Assembly: GCF_028290625.1 (NCBI RefSeq)
Contig: NZ_JAQGJM010000037.1
Location: 62,001-126,000, forward strand
From: Devosia sp.
GTDB taxonomy: Bacteria > Pseudomonadota > Alphaproteobacteria > Rhizobiales > Devosiaceae
Direction of reading: 5' to 3'
Length of the DNA: 64,000 nt
A model generated the notes under the pieces. It saw nothing but the letters and a program-made list of their open reading frames with translations, made no database searches and was not told where the DNA came from. This document shows, piece after piece, positions 47,697 through 56,536 of the stretch. Within the stretch, counting starts at the first letter, position 1. The number at the start of each line of letters is the position of its first letter. A program made the translations under genes and the position numbers.

Positions 47697-48505
47697 GAGC
47701 GGCTGAAGTCGACGAGCGCCAACGCGAAGAAGATGATGGCCATGCCAAAGATCACGGCTGGCCCGTAGATCGGCGGGAACTGGTTGAACCCGATCAGGAT
47801 ACCGCGCAGGGCGTCGACCGCGTAGGTGATCGGATTGACCTGCACCATGAACACCAGCCACTCCGGATAGGCCGTGGCGGTCTGCGTTCGGGTCAGTGCG
47901 GGGTCGAGCGGGAAGACCGAAGACGAGGTGAAATAGAGCGGCAGGATGATGGTGTTGGAGAAGACCCCGAAGCCCTCAAAGCTGCGGACGCGACCCGCCA
48001 GAATGACGCCAAAGCTCGTCAGCCCAAAGGCCAGCACGAACATCAGTCCCAGCGCCATGGCCATCTGCTCGATGCTCAGCGTGACGTCGGCGAACCGCGC
48101 CAGGATCAACACCAGTGCGCCGTGGAGCATGGCGACCGTGCTGCCGCCCAGCACCTTGCCGAGCAGGATCAGCGAACGCGGCATGGGTGAAACCAGCACC
48201 TCGCGCAGGAAGCCGAACTCGCGATCCCAGATGACCGACACCGCGAACTGGATCGAGGTGTACATGATGTTGAGCACGATGACGGCGGGAAACAGGAACT
48301 GCAGGTAGGTGTAGGGGATCACATAACGCACCTCCCCAAAGACCTCGCCGCGAAAGTAGGGATTGAGGCCGACACCCAGGATGAGCAGCCAGATCAGCGG
48401 CCTGCTGACCCCGCCGATCATCTGGCCGCGATCGCGGGTGGCGCGCATGATTTCACGCAGCCATACGCCGTAGACGCCACGCAGCAGGACTATTGGTCTG
48501 CTCAT
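47693..48505 (-). CDS. ABC-2 type transporter permease (PQQ-locus associated)
   Basis: Start at ATG 48505 overlaps the ATPase stop. The 270-residue product has about six helices and an ABC-2 membrane domain: LIWLLILGVGLNPYF, a long cytoplasmic stretch (WDREFGFLREVLVSPMPRS) that contacts the ATPase, and a C-terminal helix. ABC-2 transporters beside PQQ alcohol dehydrogenases (the Ped/PQQ-ABC group) have been linked to alcohol and rare-earth handling in Pseudomonas. An export or uptake role tied to the quinoprotein is inferred. Confidence 0.83.
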   Translation of the reverse strand: MSRPIVLLRGVYGVWLREIMRATRDRGQMIGGVSRPLIWLLILGVGLNPYFRGEVFGEVRYVIPYTYLQFLFPAVIVLNIMYTSIQFAVSVIWDREFGFLREVLVSPMPRSLILLGKVLGGSTVAMLHGALVLILARFADVTLSIEQMAMALGLMFVLAFGLTSFGVILAGRVRSFEGFGVFSNTIILPLYFTSSSVFPLDPALTRTQTATAYPEWLVFMVQVNPITYAVDALRGILIGFNQFPPIYGPAVIFGMAIIFFALALVDFSRS

Positions 48506-49473
48506 CGCCGCCCTCCACGCTTGCCTGCGGCGCGCTCGGCGTCGCGCTGGCCATCGGCCTGATCCCTGAGCTGGCGGCCGGTCAGCGACAGAAAGACGCT
48601 TTCGAGGGTCGGCGGCTGGAACCGGATTTCCGCCAGGCTGTCGCGAAATTCGGTGAGGAAGGCGTCGGCTACGGCGTCGTCGTTTGCCGGCAGGGCAAGA
48701 GCGTGGGTTCCAAGCGGCTTGGCCTCCGGATACCGCGCCAGGATGGCTTTGCCCGCAACGGGATCTTTCGGCACAACATGCAACCAGCGCATGCCATAGC
48801 GCGCCTTGAGCTCGTCGGGCGAACCCTGAACGATGATCTTGCCGTGGTCGATAACGCAGACCATGTCCGCACCCTCCACTTCCTCGATGTAGTGCGTGGT
48901 GGTGAGAACGGTCAATTCGCGCTCGCGGCGCAACTGGTCGAGATATTGCCAGATGCGCTGGCGGGTTTGTGCGTCGAGGCCAACCGTCGGCTCGTCGAGA
49001 AACAGAATTTCCGGCTCGTGCAGCAGCGCCCGCGCGATTTCCAGCCGCCGGCGCATGCCGCCCGAAAAACTGCGGACAATCTCGTCGCGCCAATCCTGCA
49101 GCTCGACCAGTTCTAGCACGGCGGCGCTGCGGGCACGCCGCTCCTTGGGCGCCATGCCATAGACCAGGCCGTGGAAATCGAGGTTCTCCCACGCGCTGAG
49201 CCGATCATCGAGGCTGGAATCCTGGAAGACGACGCCGATGGACTGCCGGGCCCGCGTGGGTTGGCTGACAACGTCCACGCCCGCAACGCTGGCCCGGCCG
49301 CCATCGGGCCGCCGCAGCGTGCAGAGAATGTTGATCAGGGTGGTCTTGCCCGCCCCATTGGGGCCAAGCAACGCTATGCTGGTGCCGCGTGGAACATCAA
49401 GGCTGACGTGCTCCAGCGCCATCTTGGCGCCATAGGAGGCACTGACATCTTCTACCGAGATGGCGGCGGTCAT
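48502..49473 (-). CDS. ABC-2 type transporter ATPase (PQQ-locus associated)
   Basis: ATG at 49473 gives 323 residues that begin right before the ABC domain. Walker A is GPNGAGKTT, signature FSGGMRRRLEIA and Walker B ILFLDEPTVGLD. The C-terminal part resembles the DrrA/CcmA-type ATPases that drive ABC-2 permeases. It is the first gene of the operon ATPase-permease-binding protein, and the dehydrogenase genes follow downstream. The Shine-Dalgarno is weak. Confidence 0.86.
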   Translation of the reverse strand: MTAAISVEDVSASYGAKMALEHVSLDVPRGTSIALLGPNGAGKTTLINILCTLRRPDGGRASVAGVDVVSQPTRARQSIGVVFQDSSLDDRLSAWENLDFHGLVYGMAPKERRARSAAVLELVELQDWRDEIVRSFSGGMRRRLEIARALLHEPEILFLDEPTVGLDAQTRQRIWQYLDQLRRERELTVLTTTHYIEEVEGADMVCVIDHGKIIVQGSPDELKARYGMRWLHVVPKDPVAGKAILARYPEAKPLGTHALALPANDDAVADAFLTEFRDSLAEIRFQPPTLESVFLSLTGRQLRDQADGQRDAERAAGKRGGRR

Positions 49474-49622
49474 TGCAGTCGCTTTCGCATCAGTCAGCTT
49501 GAACGCGACTTGGTTGCCCCATGCAAGCCCGATCAGCAAGCCTTACTTTCTTGCATAGCCACACTGCACCGCAAAGCGCGTTGGCAGCGATTATCTTCCC
49601 GCGTGCAACGCGAACAGAACTG

Positions 49623-50333
49623 TCAAAATCCGCGCAGGATTTCAGACAGCTTGCGTTGCGGGCCGGCACTTTCGGAAACATCGATGCCTGAAAGCAGGTC
49701 GACCAGGTGGCTGGTCATGAGCTCGGAGGCGTCCAGCTCGCTGTTGGCGGCGATGGCATCGACCAGGGCGTGGTGGGCGTGGCTTTCGCAAAATGTATCC
49801 GCGCGCCGCGAGTAGAGCGAGATGATCAGGGCCGACCGGGAACATAGGGACGTGATGATCTCAGTCAATATGGTCTGGCCGGCGATCTCGGCGATACCCT
49901 CATGGAAGCGCGCCGACAGCATGACCGCATCACCCTGACGACCATCGTGGATCGCCTTGTGTTCTTCGTCGAGATGGCGGCGCAGGACCTTGACGTCCGA
50001 AGGCTTGGCGATGGCCGCGGCCATCGCGGCAACCTTCGGCTCAATAATGGCGCGGGCTTCGAACACTTCGCGGGCTTCACGCTTGGTCGGCTTGGCGACA
50101 AACGCCCCGCGATTGGGTTCGAGCTGGACCAGCCGATCATGCGCCAGTGCCTGAAGCGCCGCGCGCACCAGGGTACGGCTAACCGAATAGACTTCGCCGA
50201 GTTCATCCTCGGGAAGCTTGGTGCCGGGAGCGATATTGTGCGCCAGAATTGCCGATTTCAGATCGTCGTAGATCTGACCCCAGCGGCCACTTGTCACCAC
50301 CCCGGATGCGCGATCTTCGTTCGATTTCAGCAT
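49623..50333 (-). CDS. GntR-family regulator with FCD domain, cluster 3
   Basis: This 236-residue protein has a winged helix (IYDDLKSAILAHNIAPGTKL, then SRTLVRAALQALAHDRLVQL) and an FCD ligand domain. It is the last gene of a long leftward operon starting at 60182, 79 bp after an amidohydrolase gene. It is a likely repressor for that operon and its divergent partner. The dyad TTGTATACAA at 60475 has the TNGTATACNA form typical of operators in this family. Confidence 0.88.
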   Translation of the reverse strand: MLKSNEDRASGVVTSGRWGQIYDDLKSAILAHNIAPGTKLPEDELGEVYSVSRTLVRAALQALAHDRLVQLEPNRGAFVAKPTKREAREVFEARAIIEPKVAAMAAAIAKPSDVKVLRRHLDEEHKAIHDGRQGDAVMLSARFHEGIAEIAGQTILTEIITSLCSRSALIISLYSRRADTFCESHAHHALVDAIAANSELDASELMTSHLVDLLSGIDVSESAGPQRKLSEILRGF

Positions 50334-50412
50334 GCCTGAACCCTCTCCACGCTACATAAGTTGTCCGCAGGGCCCGCGCAAGATTGGATTCATTTCTTCG
50401 TCAGTTCGTACA

Positions 50413-51876
50413 CTAGATAGCGGCACGGAAAGTCGGCGGGAATATCTCGTCTACCGGCCGCCGCTGGTAGTCACGCTCGGAATATCCCGCCTTCATCGTG
50501 GCGTAGTATTCCTTCAACCGCTGTGACATCGCCTCCGCATCGACGCCGGGGAGATTTCGGTCCTCCATGACCGTGCGGCCATTGATGATGACGGTGCTGA
50601 TATCGGCGCCGGTGCAATTCATGTGCAGGGTGCGGATCGGGTCCTCGATCATGCCGACGCGCGGGTTGGTCAGGTCGACCACGATCATGTCGGCCTTGGC
50701 GCCGACCGCGAGGCGGCCGAGATCGTCGCGACCCAAAGCGGCCGCGCCGCCCAGTGTGGCAGCACGGTAAATCTCGGCGGCACCGCCGGCATCGGTGCGC
50801 CCTTCGATGACCTTGGGGATATGTACGCCGATGTCGATATTGCGGATCATGTCGGGTGGATAGGAGTCGGTGCCCATGGCGAACTTGACGCCGGCTGCAC
50901 GGTATTTTGGGAAGCTTTCGAGCGCCGTGCCGTAGCGCAGCGAGGTCATCGGGCAGTGGATGACCGTGGCGCCGCTGCTGGCGAGGCGTTCGAGATCGCC
51001 CGTGCCCTTGTTTGGGTTGCGGCTGTGGCTATCTAGGAAGATCGCATGCGGAATCAACAGGTCCGGCCCGAGTAGGCCGGTCTCATCGAGCAGGTCGAGC
51101 GGCGTCTTGCCATATCGCGCGTCGAGTAGCCGCAATTCCTTGAGCCCCTGCAGGCAGTGCAGACGCACCTTCACGCCCAGGCGCCTGGATGCCGCGGCCG
51201 TCTTGCGCATCAGCTCTGGCGTCATGGTCTCGATACGGGCGGGCAGCAAAGCGCCGCGGATCAAGCCATCATGGGCGCCATCGAAATCCTCGATGAAGCG
51301 GACGGCATCGGCAAAGCCCGCTTCGCCCAATGCTTCATTCCACAGCACGTCGCGCGTGCCGTCGGCGCGGACGACATTGACGCCTGCGCGATAGCTCGGC
51401 CCGGCATAGAGGCGCAGGCCGAGCCGGCCAGCGATGCTGGCGGCAGCGGCCCATTCGTCATAGGTCTCGCACCACTCATTGTGCATCTCGCCGCCGATCG
51501 GCATGGCGGTGGTGATGCCGTTGCGGATCAGCTGGGTGAAGGCGAATTCGTGGCGGAAATCGCGGTCGGCAGGCGAGAACACATCGTGGCGGCGATTGAG
51601 GAAATAGTCTTCGGACCAATCGAGCCCGGTCGCGGTCTCGGGGCCATGCCAGCTGTCGATCAGGGCATGGTCGATATCGGCCAGCGCATCGAGGTCGATG
51701 AAACCAGGGCCCAGGATCGCCTCGCCGGCATCGATGACTTTGTCGGGCGTACCGGGAAAGCTCTTGCCGACAAAGATGATGGTTTCGCCCTCATAGGCCA
51801 CTTCTCCGTCCCGGATGATGACGTGGTCGCCCCCCTCGTAGCCGATGACGAAGGCGGCCCTGACCAGCGTGATCAC
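50413..51876 (-). CDS. Amidohydrolase-superfamily protein with DxD at the metal motif
   Basis: The 487-residue product has the TRZ/ATZ-type amidohydrolase layout: an N-terminal beta domain, a TIM barrel, and a C-terminal beta segment (LGRLAVGAKADMIVVD). The first metal motif, normally HxH after GF(V/I), reads GFIDLDAL, so Asp61 and Asp63 stand in for the two histidines. Later sites remain: His in VRLHCLQG, His in LLIPHAIF and Asp in AMGTDSYPP. It would hydrolyse a C-N bond or amide of a cyclic nitrogen compound, perhaps with altered metal use. It overlaps the neighbouring canonical amidohydrolase gene by 4 bases. Confidence 0.8.
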   Translation of the reverse strand: MITLVRAAFVIGYEGGDHVIIRDGEVAYEGETIIFVGKSFPGTPDKVIDAGEAILGPGFIDLDALADIDHALIDSWHGPETATGLDWSEDYFLNRRHDVFSPADRDFRHEFAFTQLIRNGITTAMPIGGEMHNEWCETYDEWAAAASIAGRLGLRLYAGPSYRAGVNVVRADGTRDVLWNEALGEAGFADAVRFIEDFDGAHDGLIRGALLPARIETMTPELMRKTAAASRRLGVKVRLHCLQGLKELRLLDARYGKTPLDLLDETGLLGPDLLIPHAIFLDSHSRNPNKGTGDLERLASSGATVIHCPMTSLRYGTALESFPKYRAAGVKFAMGTDSYPPDMIRNIDIGVHIPKVIEGRTDAGGAAEIYRAATLGGAAALGRDDLGRLAVGAKADMIVVDLTNPRVGMIEDPIRTLHMNCTGADISTVIINGRTVMEDRNLPGVDAEAMSQRLKEYYATMKAGYSERDYQRRPVDEIFPPTFRAAI

Positions 51877-53348
51877 GCCTCGATCTCCGGCGGCAGCGGC
51901 AGGTCGATCGGGCCTTCGAAGGTGCGCTGCACCATGCCCCAGCCGGGATCGGTCAAATGGCTCTCGAGCCCGCCGCGCTTGACCACCGCCCAGGCCTGGG
52001 CCTCGGCTTCCTGCAGCACCGCATCGAGATCGACGGTGAGGATGCGCTTGTCCTCCATCAATATCTTGCCATCGACGATGACCGTCTCGACGTCCTGGCC
52101 GACGGCCTGCAATACGAGGCGATGCACAACCATCCAGTTCGGCGCCAGATGGGGCTTGCGCAGGTTGACGATCGTGACGTCGGCCTTCTTGCCCACTTCG
52201 AGCGAGCCGACTTCATTTTCCATGCCGAGCGCCTTGGCGGCATCGATAGTGATCATTTCGAACAGCTTGCCGGCGGGCAGCAGATAGGCATCCTGGTTAC
52301 GCCAGCGATGCGCCAGCTGCGCCAGCTTGGCGGCCTGGAGCAGGTCGAAGGTGGCCCACGGGGCAGAGCCATCGGTGGTAATGGCGACATTGACGCCGCG
52401 CTGCATCATCTCGATCACCGGGGCCCTGCCGCCGGGCGAATGGGTCATGCTGGTGCCGGTCTCGGCCAGGATATCCACCTCGTCAAGGCTCAGCCCGATG
52501 CAGTGCTGCAAATGCACGTTCGGCCCCAGAATGGCGCTTTCCGGGTCCTGCCAGGCCATGCGGATATGGCCGGCAAAGGCATCGGAATGAATGCGCGTGC
52601 CGTGCTTGGCCGCCAGTTCCTTGACCCGCCTGCCCTGCATCCGGTCTTCGGGCGTCGAGCGCGTGGCGCGATCGGGCGTCGTCGGATTGGACGGATCGAT
52701 CGATGGCATGATGGTGAACGGCGTCACGAACGCCTTGATGCGGCCATCGGCAGTGCCGTTGACGGTCTCGATCACGGCTTCGGCGCCCGCCATCAGCTCA
52801 TCGAAGCTGACCGAATAGCGGGTTGGCTCGCCGTCAACCCACCGCGTGGTCGGATGTGGCCAGGGCAGGCCGGCCGGGCCGGTGCAGACAATGTCACGCA
52901 GGCCGACCGCCGCATAGCCCTTGGTCTGGTTGATAGCGAAGGTCGGATCGTCGCTGCGCGGCGCCGAACCCACTACGCTGACCGAGGTAGTGACGCCCAT
53001 GCGCAACCTGTCGGTGGCGGAGATATAGCCGTCGGCAAGCCAGAAGTCGGGCGTGGTATAGTGAAAATACATTGGCGTGACGATGCGCATCCAGACCGAT
53101 GGCGTGTCGACCCCAAGCGTCTTGACGATCGAATGGCCCGCATGACCATGTGCATCGACGAGGCCGGGAATAACCGCCCGCCCGGTGCAGTCGATCTGCT
53201 TATGTTGCGGATAAAGCGGCAACAGGTCGGCGGTCGTGCCCACGGCGGCGATGCGGTCGCCGGTAATGGCCACCGCGCCATCCTCGATGATAGCGCGGTC
53301 AGGCCCCATGGTCACCACGGTGCCATGGACAAGCAGCAGGTCGGACAT
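51873..53348 (-). CDS. Amidohydrolase (TRZ/ATZ-like) with canonical metal site
   Basis: This 491-residue cytoplasmic amidohydrolase has the HxH motif DAHGHAG (His67, His69), His in RIHSDAF, His in HLQHCIGLS and Asp in AITTDGSAP. These are the mononuclear metal set of deaminases and chlorohydrolases in the ATZ/TRZ family. It ends with the beta-domain hallmark LEVGKKADVTIVNL. It probably deaminates or dechlorinates an N-heterocycle or guanidine-like compound. It follows the TIM-barrel isomerase gene by 11 bp and overlaps the DxD homologue. Confidence 0.86.
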   Translation of the reverse strand: MSDLLLVHGTVVTMGPDRAIIEDGAVAITGDRIAAVGTTADLLPLYPQHKQIDCTGRAVIPGLVDAHGHAGHSIVKTLGVDTPSVWMRIVTPMYFHYTTPDFWLADGYISATDRLRMGVTTSVSVVGSAPRSDDPTFAINQTKGYAAVGLRDIVCTGPAGLPWPHPTTRWVDGEPTRYSVSFDELMAGAEAVIETVNGTADGRIKAFVTPFTIMPSIDPSNPTTPDRATRSTPEDRMQGRRVKELAAKHGTRIHSDAFAGHIRMAWQDPESAILGPNVHLQHCIGLSLDEVDILAETGTSMTHSPGGRAPVIEMMQRGVNVAITTDGSAPWATFDLLQAAKLAQLAHRWRNQDAYLLPAGKLFEMITIDAAKALGMENEVGSLEVGKKADVTIVNLRKPHLAPNWMVVHRLVLQAVGQDVETVIVDGKILMEDKRILTVDLDAVLQEAEAQAWAVVKRGGLESHLTDPGWGMVQRTFEGPIDLPLPPEIEA

Positions 53349-53359
53349 AAAAGTCTCCT

Positions 53360-54436
53360 TCAGGCCGCGCGCTTGCGCAACGGCAGGTTCAAATCCTCGC
53401 AGATGCCGCGCAGATGGTCGCGGCTAGACAAAATGTCCCTGACCGCGGCGGCGTAGTCGAAATCGCGCACCTCCTCGACCAGTGGCGGCACGTCGCCCTC
53501 GGCGATCCGCTTCTCATAGGCGTGGATCATGTCGACGAAATCGGCATATTCCTCGACCGTGCAATCCGGATGTGCCGCGATGAAGGCCGGCTCTGCCAGC
53601 TCCAGTTTGTTGAACTTTACGAACTTGGGGCCACCCTCATTAGGCGGGGAATTCTCGATAGTGATGTTGAGCTCCGGCTGCGCCGCGGCGAGAATTTTGA
53701 GGATCGCCGCATAGTCGACGACGCCCTGCCCGCAGGGCCGACTCTGCATCGCCGCGGTGCGGCCGTTGAAGATCACGCCTGAATCCTTGAAATGCGTCTG
53801 GCGCGTATAGGGCGCCACCCGCTTGGCCACCCAGATGGGATGCTCGAGCCGCTGCAACCCATTATTGGTGTCGTAGACAATGCCGAAGGCGTCCGGTCCG
53901 CAGGCCTCGACCAGGCGCACCACTTCGAAGCTGGTGATCTCTTCGTGGGTCTCGATATTGATGTGGATGCCCAGATCGAGCGCAATCGGCTTGAGCAGGA
54001 GCAGCAATTTCTGAATGCCCTCGAGCTGATCGGCCCAGGTGACATCGGTGCGGAAACGATCGGTGCCGAAGCGGCCGGGATAGTCCTTGTGGTTGGCGGT
54101 GCCGACCCAGAGCTCCCGGCAGTCGATGGCGGCGCAGGCCTCCATCATACGGCGGAAGCCGAGCAGCGTATCACCGTCCCCTATGGCGCGCATTTCCGGC
54201 GTTTCGGGCAGTGCATAAGGGTTCACCTTGCCCAGGCCCATTTCGACATACATGCCCAATTCGTCCGCCCTCTGGCGAACGGCCTTGAGCGCGCCCGGAT
54301 CGAGCGTCGGCGTCACGTCGAGCACGGTGCGGAAGAACAGCCCGTCCATGCCAAGCTCCTTGCCATGATCCATGCTGGCAACGCCGCCGCGCTTCGCCGC
54401 CTCGGGAATTTTCCGCCCGTCGATACCTAACCGCAT
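53360..54436 (-). CDS. Sugar phosphate isomerase/epimerase family (TIM barrel), copy 1
   Basis: ATG at 54436 with GAGGAGG upstream gives 358 residues of a xylose isomerase-like AP-endonuclease-2-fold TIM barrel. Candidate metal ligands are Glu162 (NIETHEE), Asp189 (VYDTNNG), His in QTHFKD and Glu in ITIENSP. These proteins epimerise or isomerise ketoses or hydroxy-acids. A paralogue with the same HEEI segment is divergent at 60519. The location between the creatinase-like gene and the amidohydrolases suggests work on a sugar-like or hydroxylated nitrogen compound; the substrate is unknown. Confidence 0.82.
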   Translation of the reverse strand: MRLGIDGRKIPEAAKRGGVASMDHGKELGMDGLFFRTVLDVTPTLDPGALKAVRQRADELGMYVEMGLGKVNPYALPETPEMRAIGDGDTLLGFRRMMEACAAIDCRELWVGTANHKDYPGRFGTDRFRTDVTWADQLEGIQKLLLLLKPIALDLGIHINIETHEEITSFEVVRLVEACGPDAFGIVYDTNNGLQRLEHPIWVAKRVAPYTRQTHFKDSGVIFNGRTAAMQSRPCGQGVVDYAAILKILAAAQPELNITIENSPPNEGGPKFVKFNKLELAEPAFIAAHPDCTVEEYADFVDMIHAYEKRIAEGDVPPLVEEVRDFDYAAAVRDILSSRDHLRGICEDLNLPLRKRAA

Positions 54437-54446
54437 GCTGTCCTCC

Positions 54447-55640
54447 TCAATCCAGCCGCACAATTTCGCGTGGGGTGTTGGTGATCCACCTGGCGCCAGT
54501 CGCCGTCACCAGCGCCATGTCGCCGACGCAGATGTGGCCGAGGCCGGGGATGGTGAAGTTCGGGTGGATTTCGAAGATCATGTTCTCGGCGACGAGCGGC
54601 AATTCGCCATCTTTGCTGCGGTCGCGCTCGGGATTGACCGCCTGCACATAGCTGGGGTCGGAATAGTTGATGCCGAGCGAGTGGCACGACTGAAAGCGGA
54701 ACGGGTCGGTGGCGCGGGTATAGGGGCAGAACGCGTCGATATCTGCTTCCAGGGTGTCGACCAGATTCTGCATTGGCGCCCCGGGGACCAGGGTGGCGAG
54801 CGCACGGTCCTGCATTTCCACCATGCGGGCCCAGGCATCCTGCATCACCGGCGAGATGCCGCCACGGATGCCGGTGCGCAGGCATTGGCCGAAATGGCCC
54901 TCGTAGTTGGTAGTCGCGCCGAGCTGAACGCGATCTTTCGGACCGATGGTCTCGTTGAGTTCGAACAGCTCGAAATAGGTGGTCGGCGGCGCTTCGCCGG
55001 TCGCGAGCCAAATGCTCGCCGAGTCGGCACCCAGCTTGCGGCCGGTGAACTCCGCCCCGGTCATCAGGTCGGAGGGCGTCGTGCCGGACTGGCGCGCCAG
55101 CTCCATCACCCGCTCGATCATTCCAACGGAGATATCGGCGGCGCGCTGGTGCATCGCGACTTCATCGGCGTGCCGGACGAGGCGCAAAGCATCGAGCGCA
55201 TCGCCGAGGAAGACCTGATCCTTTACCAGGCCATCGAGCGAGACCTTGAGCGACGCAGGCATGTAGGGCGTACCCGAAACACCGATCTTGCCACCAGCAA
55301 CCCCGAGTTCGGCGAGGCCCTCGCCCAGCAGTTTGGCGAGTGGCGCGTTCGGCCCGTAGGCGCGGGCATCGGCGAAAAAGCTGCAACGCTGGTTGAAGAC
55401 GCGGGTATTGTTGGGGCCAGCGGAAAGGATGATGCCGCGCCCCTCTTTGGGCAACAGCAGGATCGTGCCTGCCTTGGCGGCCCAGCCCGAGAGATACTGG
55501 AGCACGCCACCACCAGGACGCGGATGCGAGTAGACCATGAGTACGCCGATACCGGCGTCGTCCATGATCTGCCGCGCCGCGGCGATGCGTTCGAGGAGGC
55601 GAGCGTCTGAAATACGATCGATGGAAGAAAGCAAGGTCAT
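54447..55640 (-). CDS. Creatinase-like M24 family protein, metal ligands not conserved
   Basis: ATG at 55640 overlaps the permease stop by one base (TAATG). The 397-residue product has the creatinase N-terminal domain and a C-terminal pita-bread domain. The five-residue metal set of methionine aminopeptidase and prolidase is only partly present. The first Asp pair is replaced near QLGATTNYEGH, His is kept in SCHSLGIN, Glu is kept in FEIHPN, and the last Glu is Gly in CVGDMALVT. That is the pattern of creatinase, which uses a catalytic His without metal to hydrolyse a C-N bond of an amidine. Length (creatinase about 400) agrees. Confidence 0.8.
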   Translation of the reverse strand: MTLLSSIDRISDARLLERIAAARQIMDDAGIGVLMVYSHPRPGGGVLQYLSGWAAKAGTILLLPKEGRGIILSAGPNNTRVFNQRCSFFADARAYGPNAPLAKLLGEGLAELGVAGGKIGVSGTPYMPASLKVSLDGLVKDQVFLGDALDALRLVRHADEVAMHQRAADISVGMIERVMELARQSGTTPSDLMTGAEFTGRKLGADSASIWLATGEAPPTTYFELFELNETIGPKDRVQLGATTNYEGHFGQCLRTGIRGGISPVMQDAWARMVEMQDRALATLVPGAPMQNLVDTLEADIDAFCPYTRATDPFRFQSCHSLGINYSDPSYVQAVNPERDRSKDGELPLVAENMIFEIHPNFTIPGLGHICVGDMALVTATGARWITNTPREIVRLD

Positions 55641-56533
55641 TAGCGAATTCCTGAACTCATCAGCCCGCGCACGTAATAACGCTGCAGGATGATGGCGATT
55701 GCGACGAGGGGAATGGTGACGACGGTAACGCCGGCAAACAGCGGCCCGTCGAGCGGGAAATTGGGGACGCTTTTGTAGCCGGCGATAGCCACCTGGGCGA
55801 TCTGCATGCTGGGGTCCTGGATGATCACCAGCGGCCACAGATAGGCATTCCACGACCAGATGAATTGGATCAGCACTAGCGTTGCCAGCGCCGGCTTTAC
55901 ATTGGGCAACGCGATGCGCCAGAAAATCTTGAGCGTCGAGGCGCCGTCGACGCGGGCCGCATCGTCCAGCTCCACCGGGATCGACTGGAAGGCCTGCCGC
56001 ATCAGGTAGATACCGAAGGGGCTGCAGGCGAAGGGCAGGAACAGCGCCGGATAGGTCGAGACCAGCCCCATGCCCTTCACCACTTCGTAAAGCGGCACGA
56101 GGATCACTTCGAGCGGAATGAAGGCGGTCACCAGCAGCAGTCCGAACAGCACATTGCGCAACGGGAAGCGCAGTCGAGCGAAGGCGTAGCCAGCCAATGT
56201 GGAGGTCACCACCGCGATAATCACCTGCCCGGCACTGGCGATCACGGTGTTGAGCAGGGCGCGCTGGAAGTTGAGCTGGAAAAACAGCGCGTGGTAGTTT
56301 TCCAGCGTCGGAAAGGGCGGCAAGAACGTCCACCAGGTCAGCGGATAGCGGAACTTGACGATATCTTCCGTCGATTTCAGCGAGGACAGTGCCGACCAGA
56401 CGATCGGAAAGGCGAAGAAGAACGCAACCAGCAACAGCCCGATGGCGCCGAACACGGTGCCGCGTCGGATCTGCGTCACTGGCGTGGGCTTGGCGACGAT
56501 TTTGTCGGCAATGGCGAGAACTTCGGCGGTCAT
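55640..56533 (-). CDS. CUT1-family ABC permease, MalG type (cluster 3)
   Basis: This 297-residue permease has six helices. Its coupling loop DDAARVDGASTLKIFWRIALP resembles MalG but begins DDAA rather than the usual EAA. It pairs with the permease 3 bp upstream. Its stop overlaps the M24 gene start by one base. Confidence 0.92.
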   Translation of the reverse strand: MTAEVLAIADKIVAKPTPVTQIRRGTVFGAIGLLLVAFFFAFPIVWSALSSLKSTEDIVKFRYPLTWWTFLPPFPTLENYHALFFQLNFQRALLNTVIASAGQVIIAVVTSTLAGYAFARLRFPLRNVLFGLLLVTAFIPLEVILVPLYEVVKGMGLVSTYPALFLPFACSPFGIYLMRQAFQSIPVELDDAARVDGASTLKIFWRIALPNVKPALATLVLIQFIWSWNAYLWPLVIIQDPSMQIAQVAIAGYKSVPNFPLDGPLFAGVTVVTIPLVAIAIILQRYYVRGLMSSGIR

Positions 56534-56536
56534 GGA

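Noticed and set aside
50406..50415. TCGTACACTA as a GntR operator next to the cluster 3 regulator gene
   Set aside because: It fits TNGTNNACNA only loosely and overlaps the amidohydrolase stop codon; too weak to list as a site.
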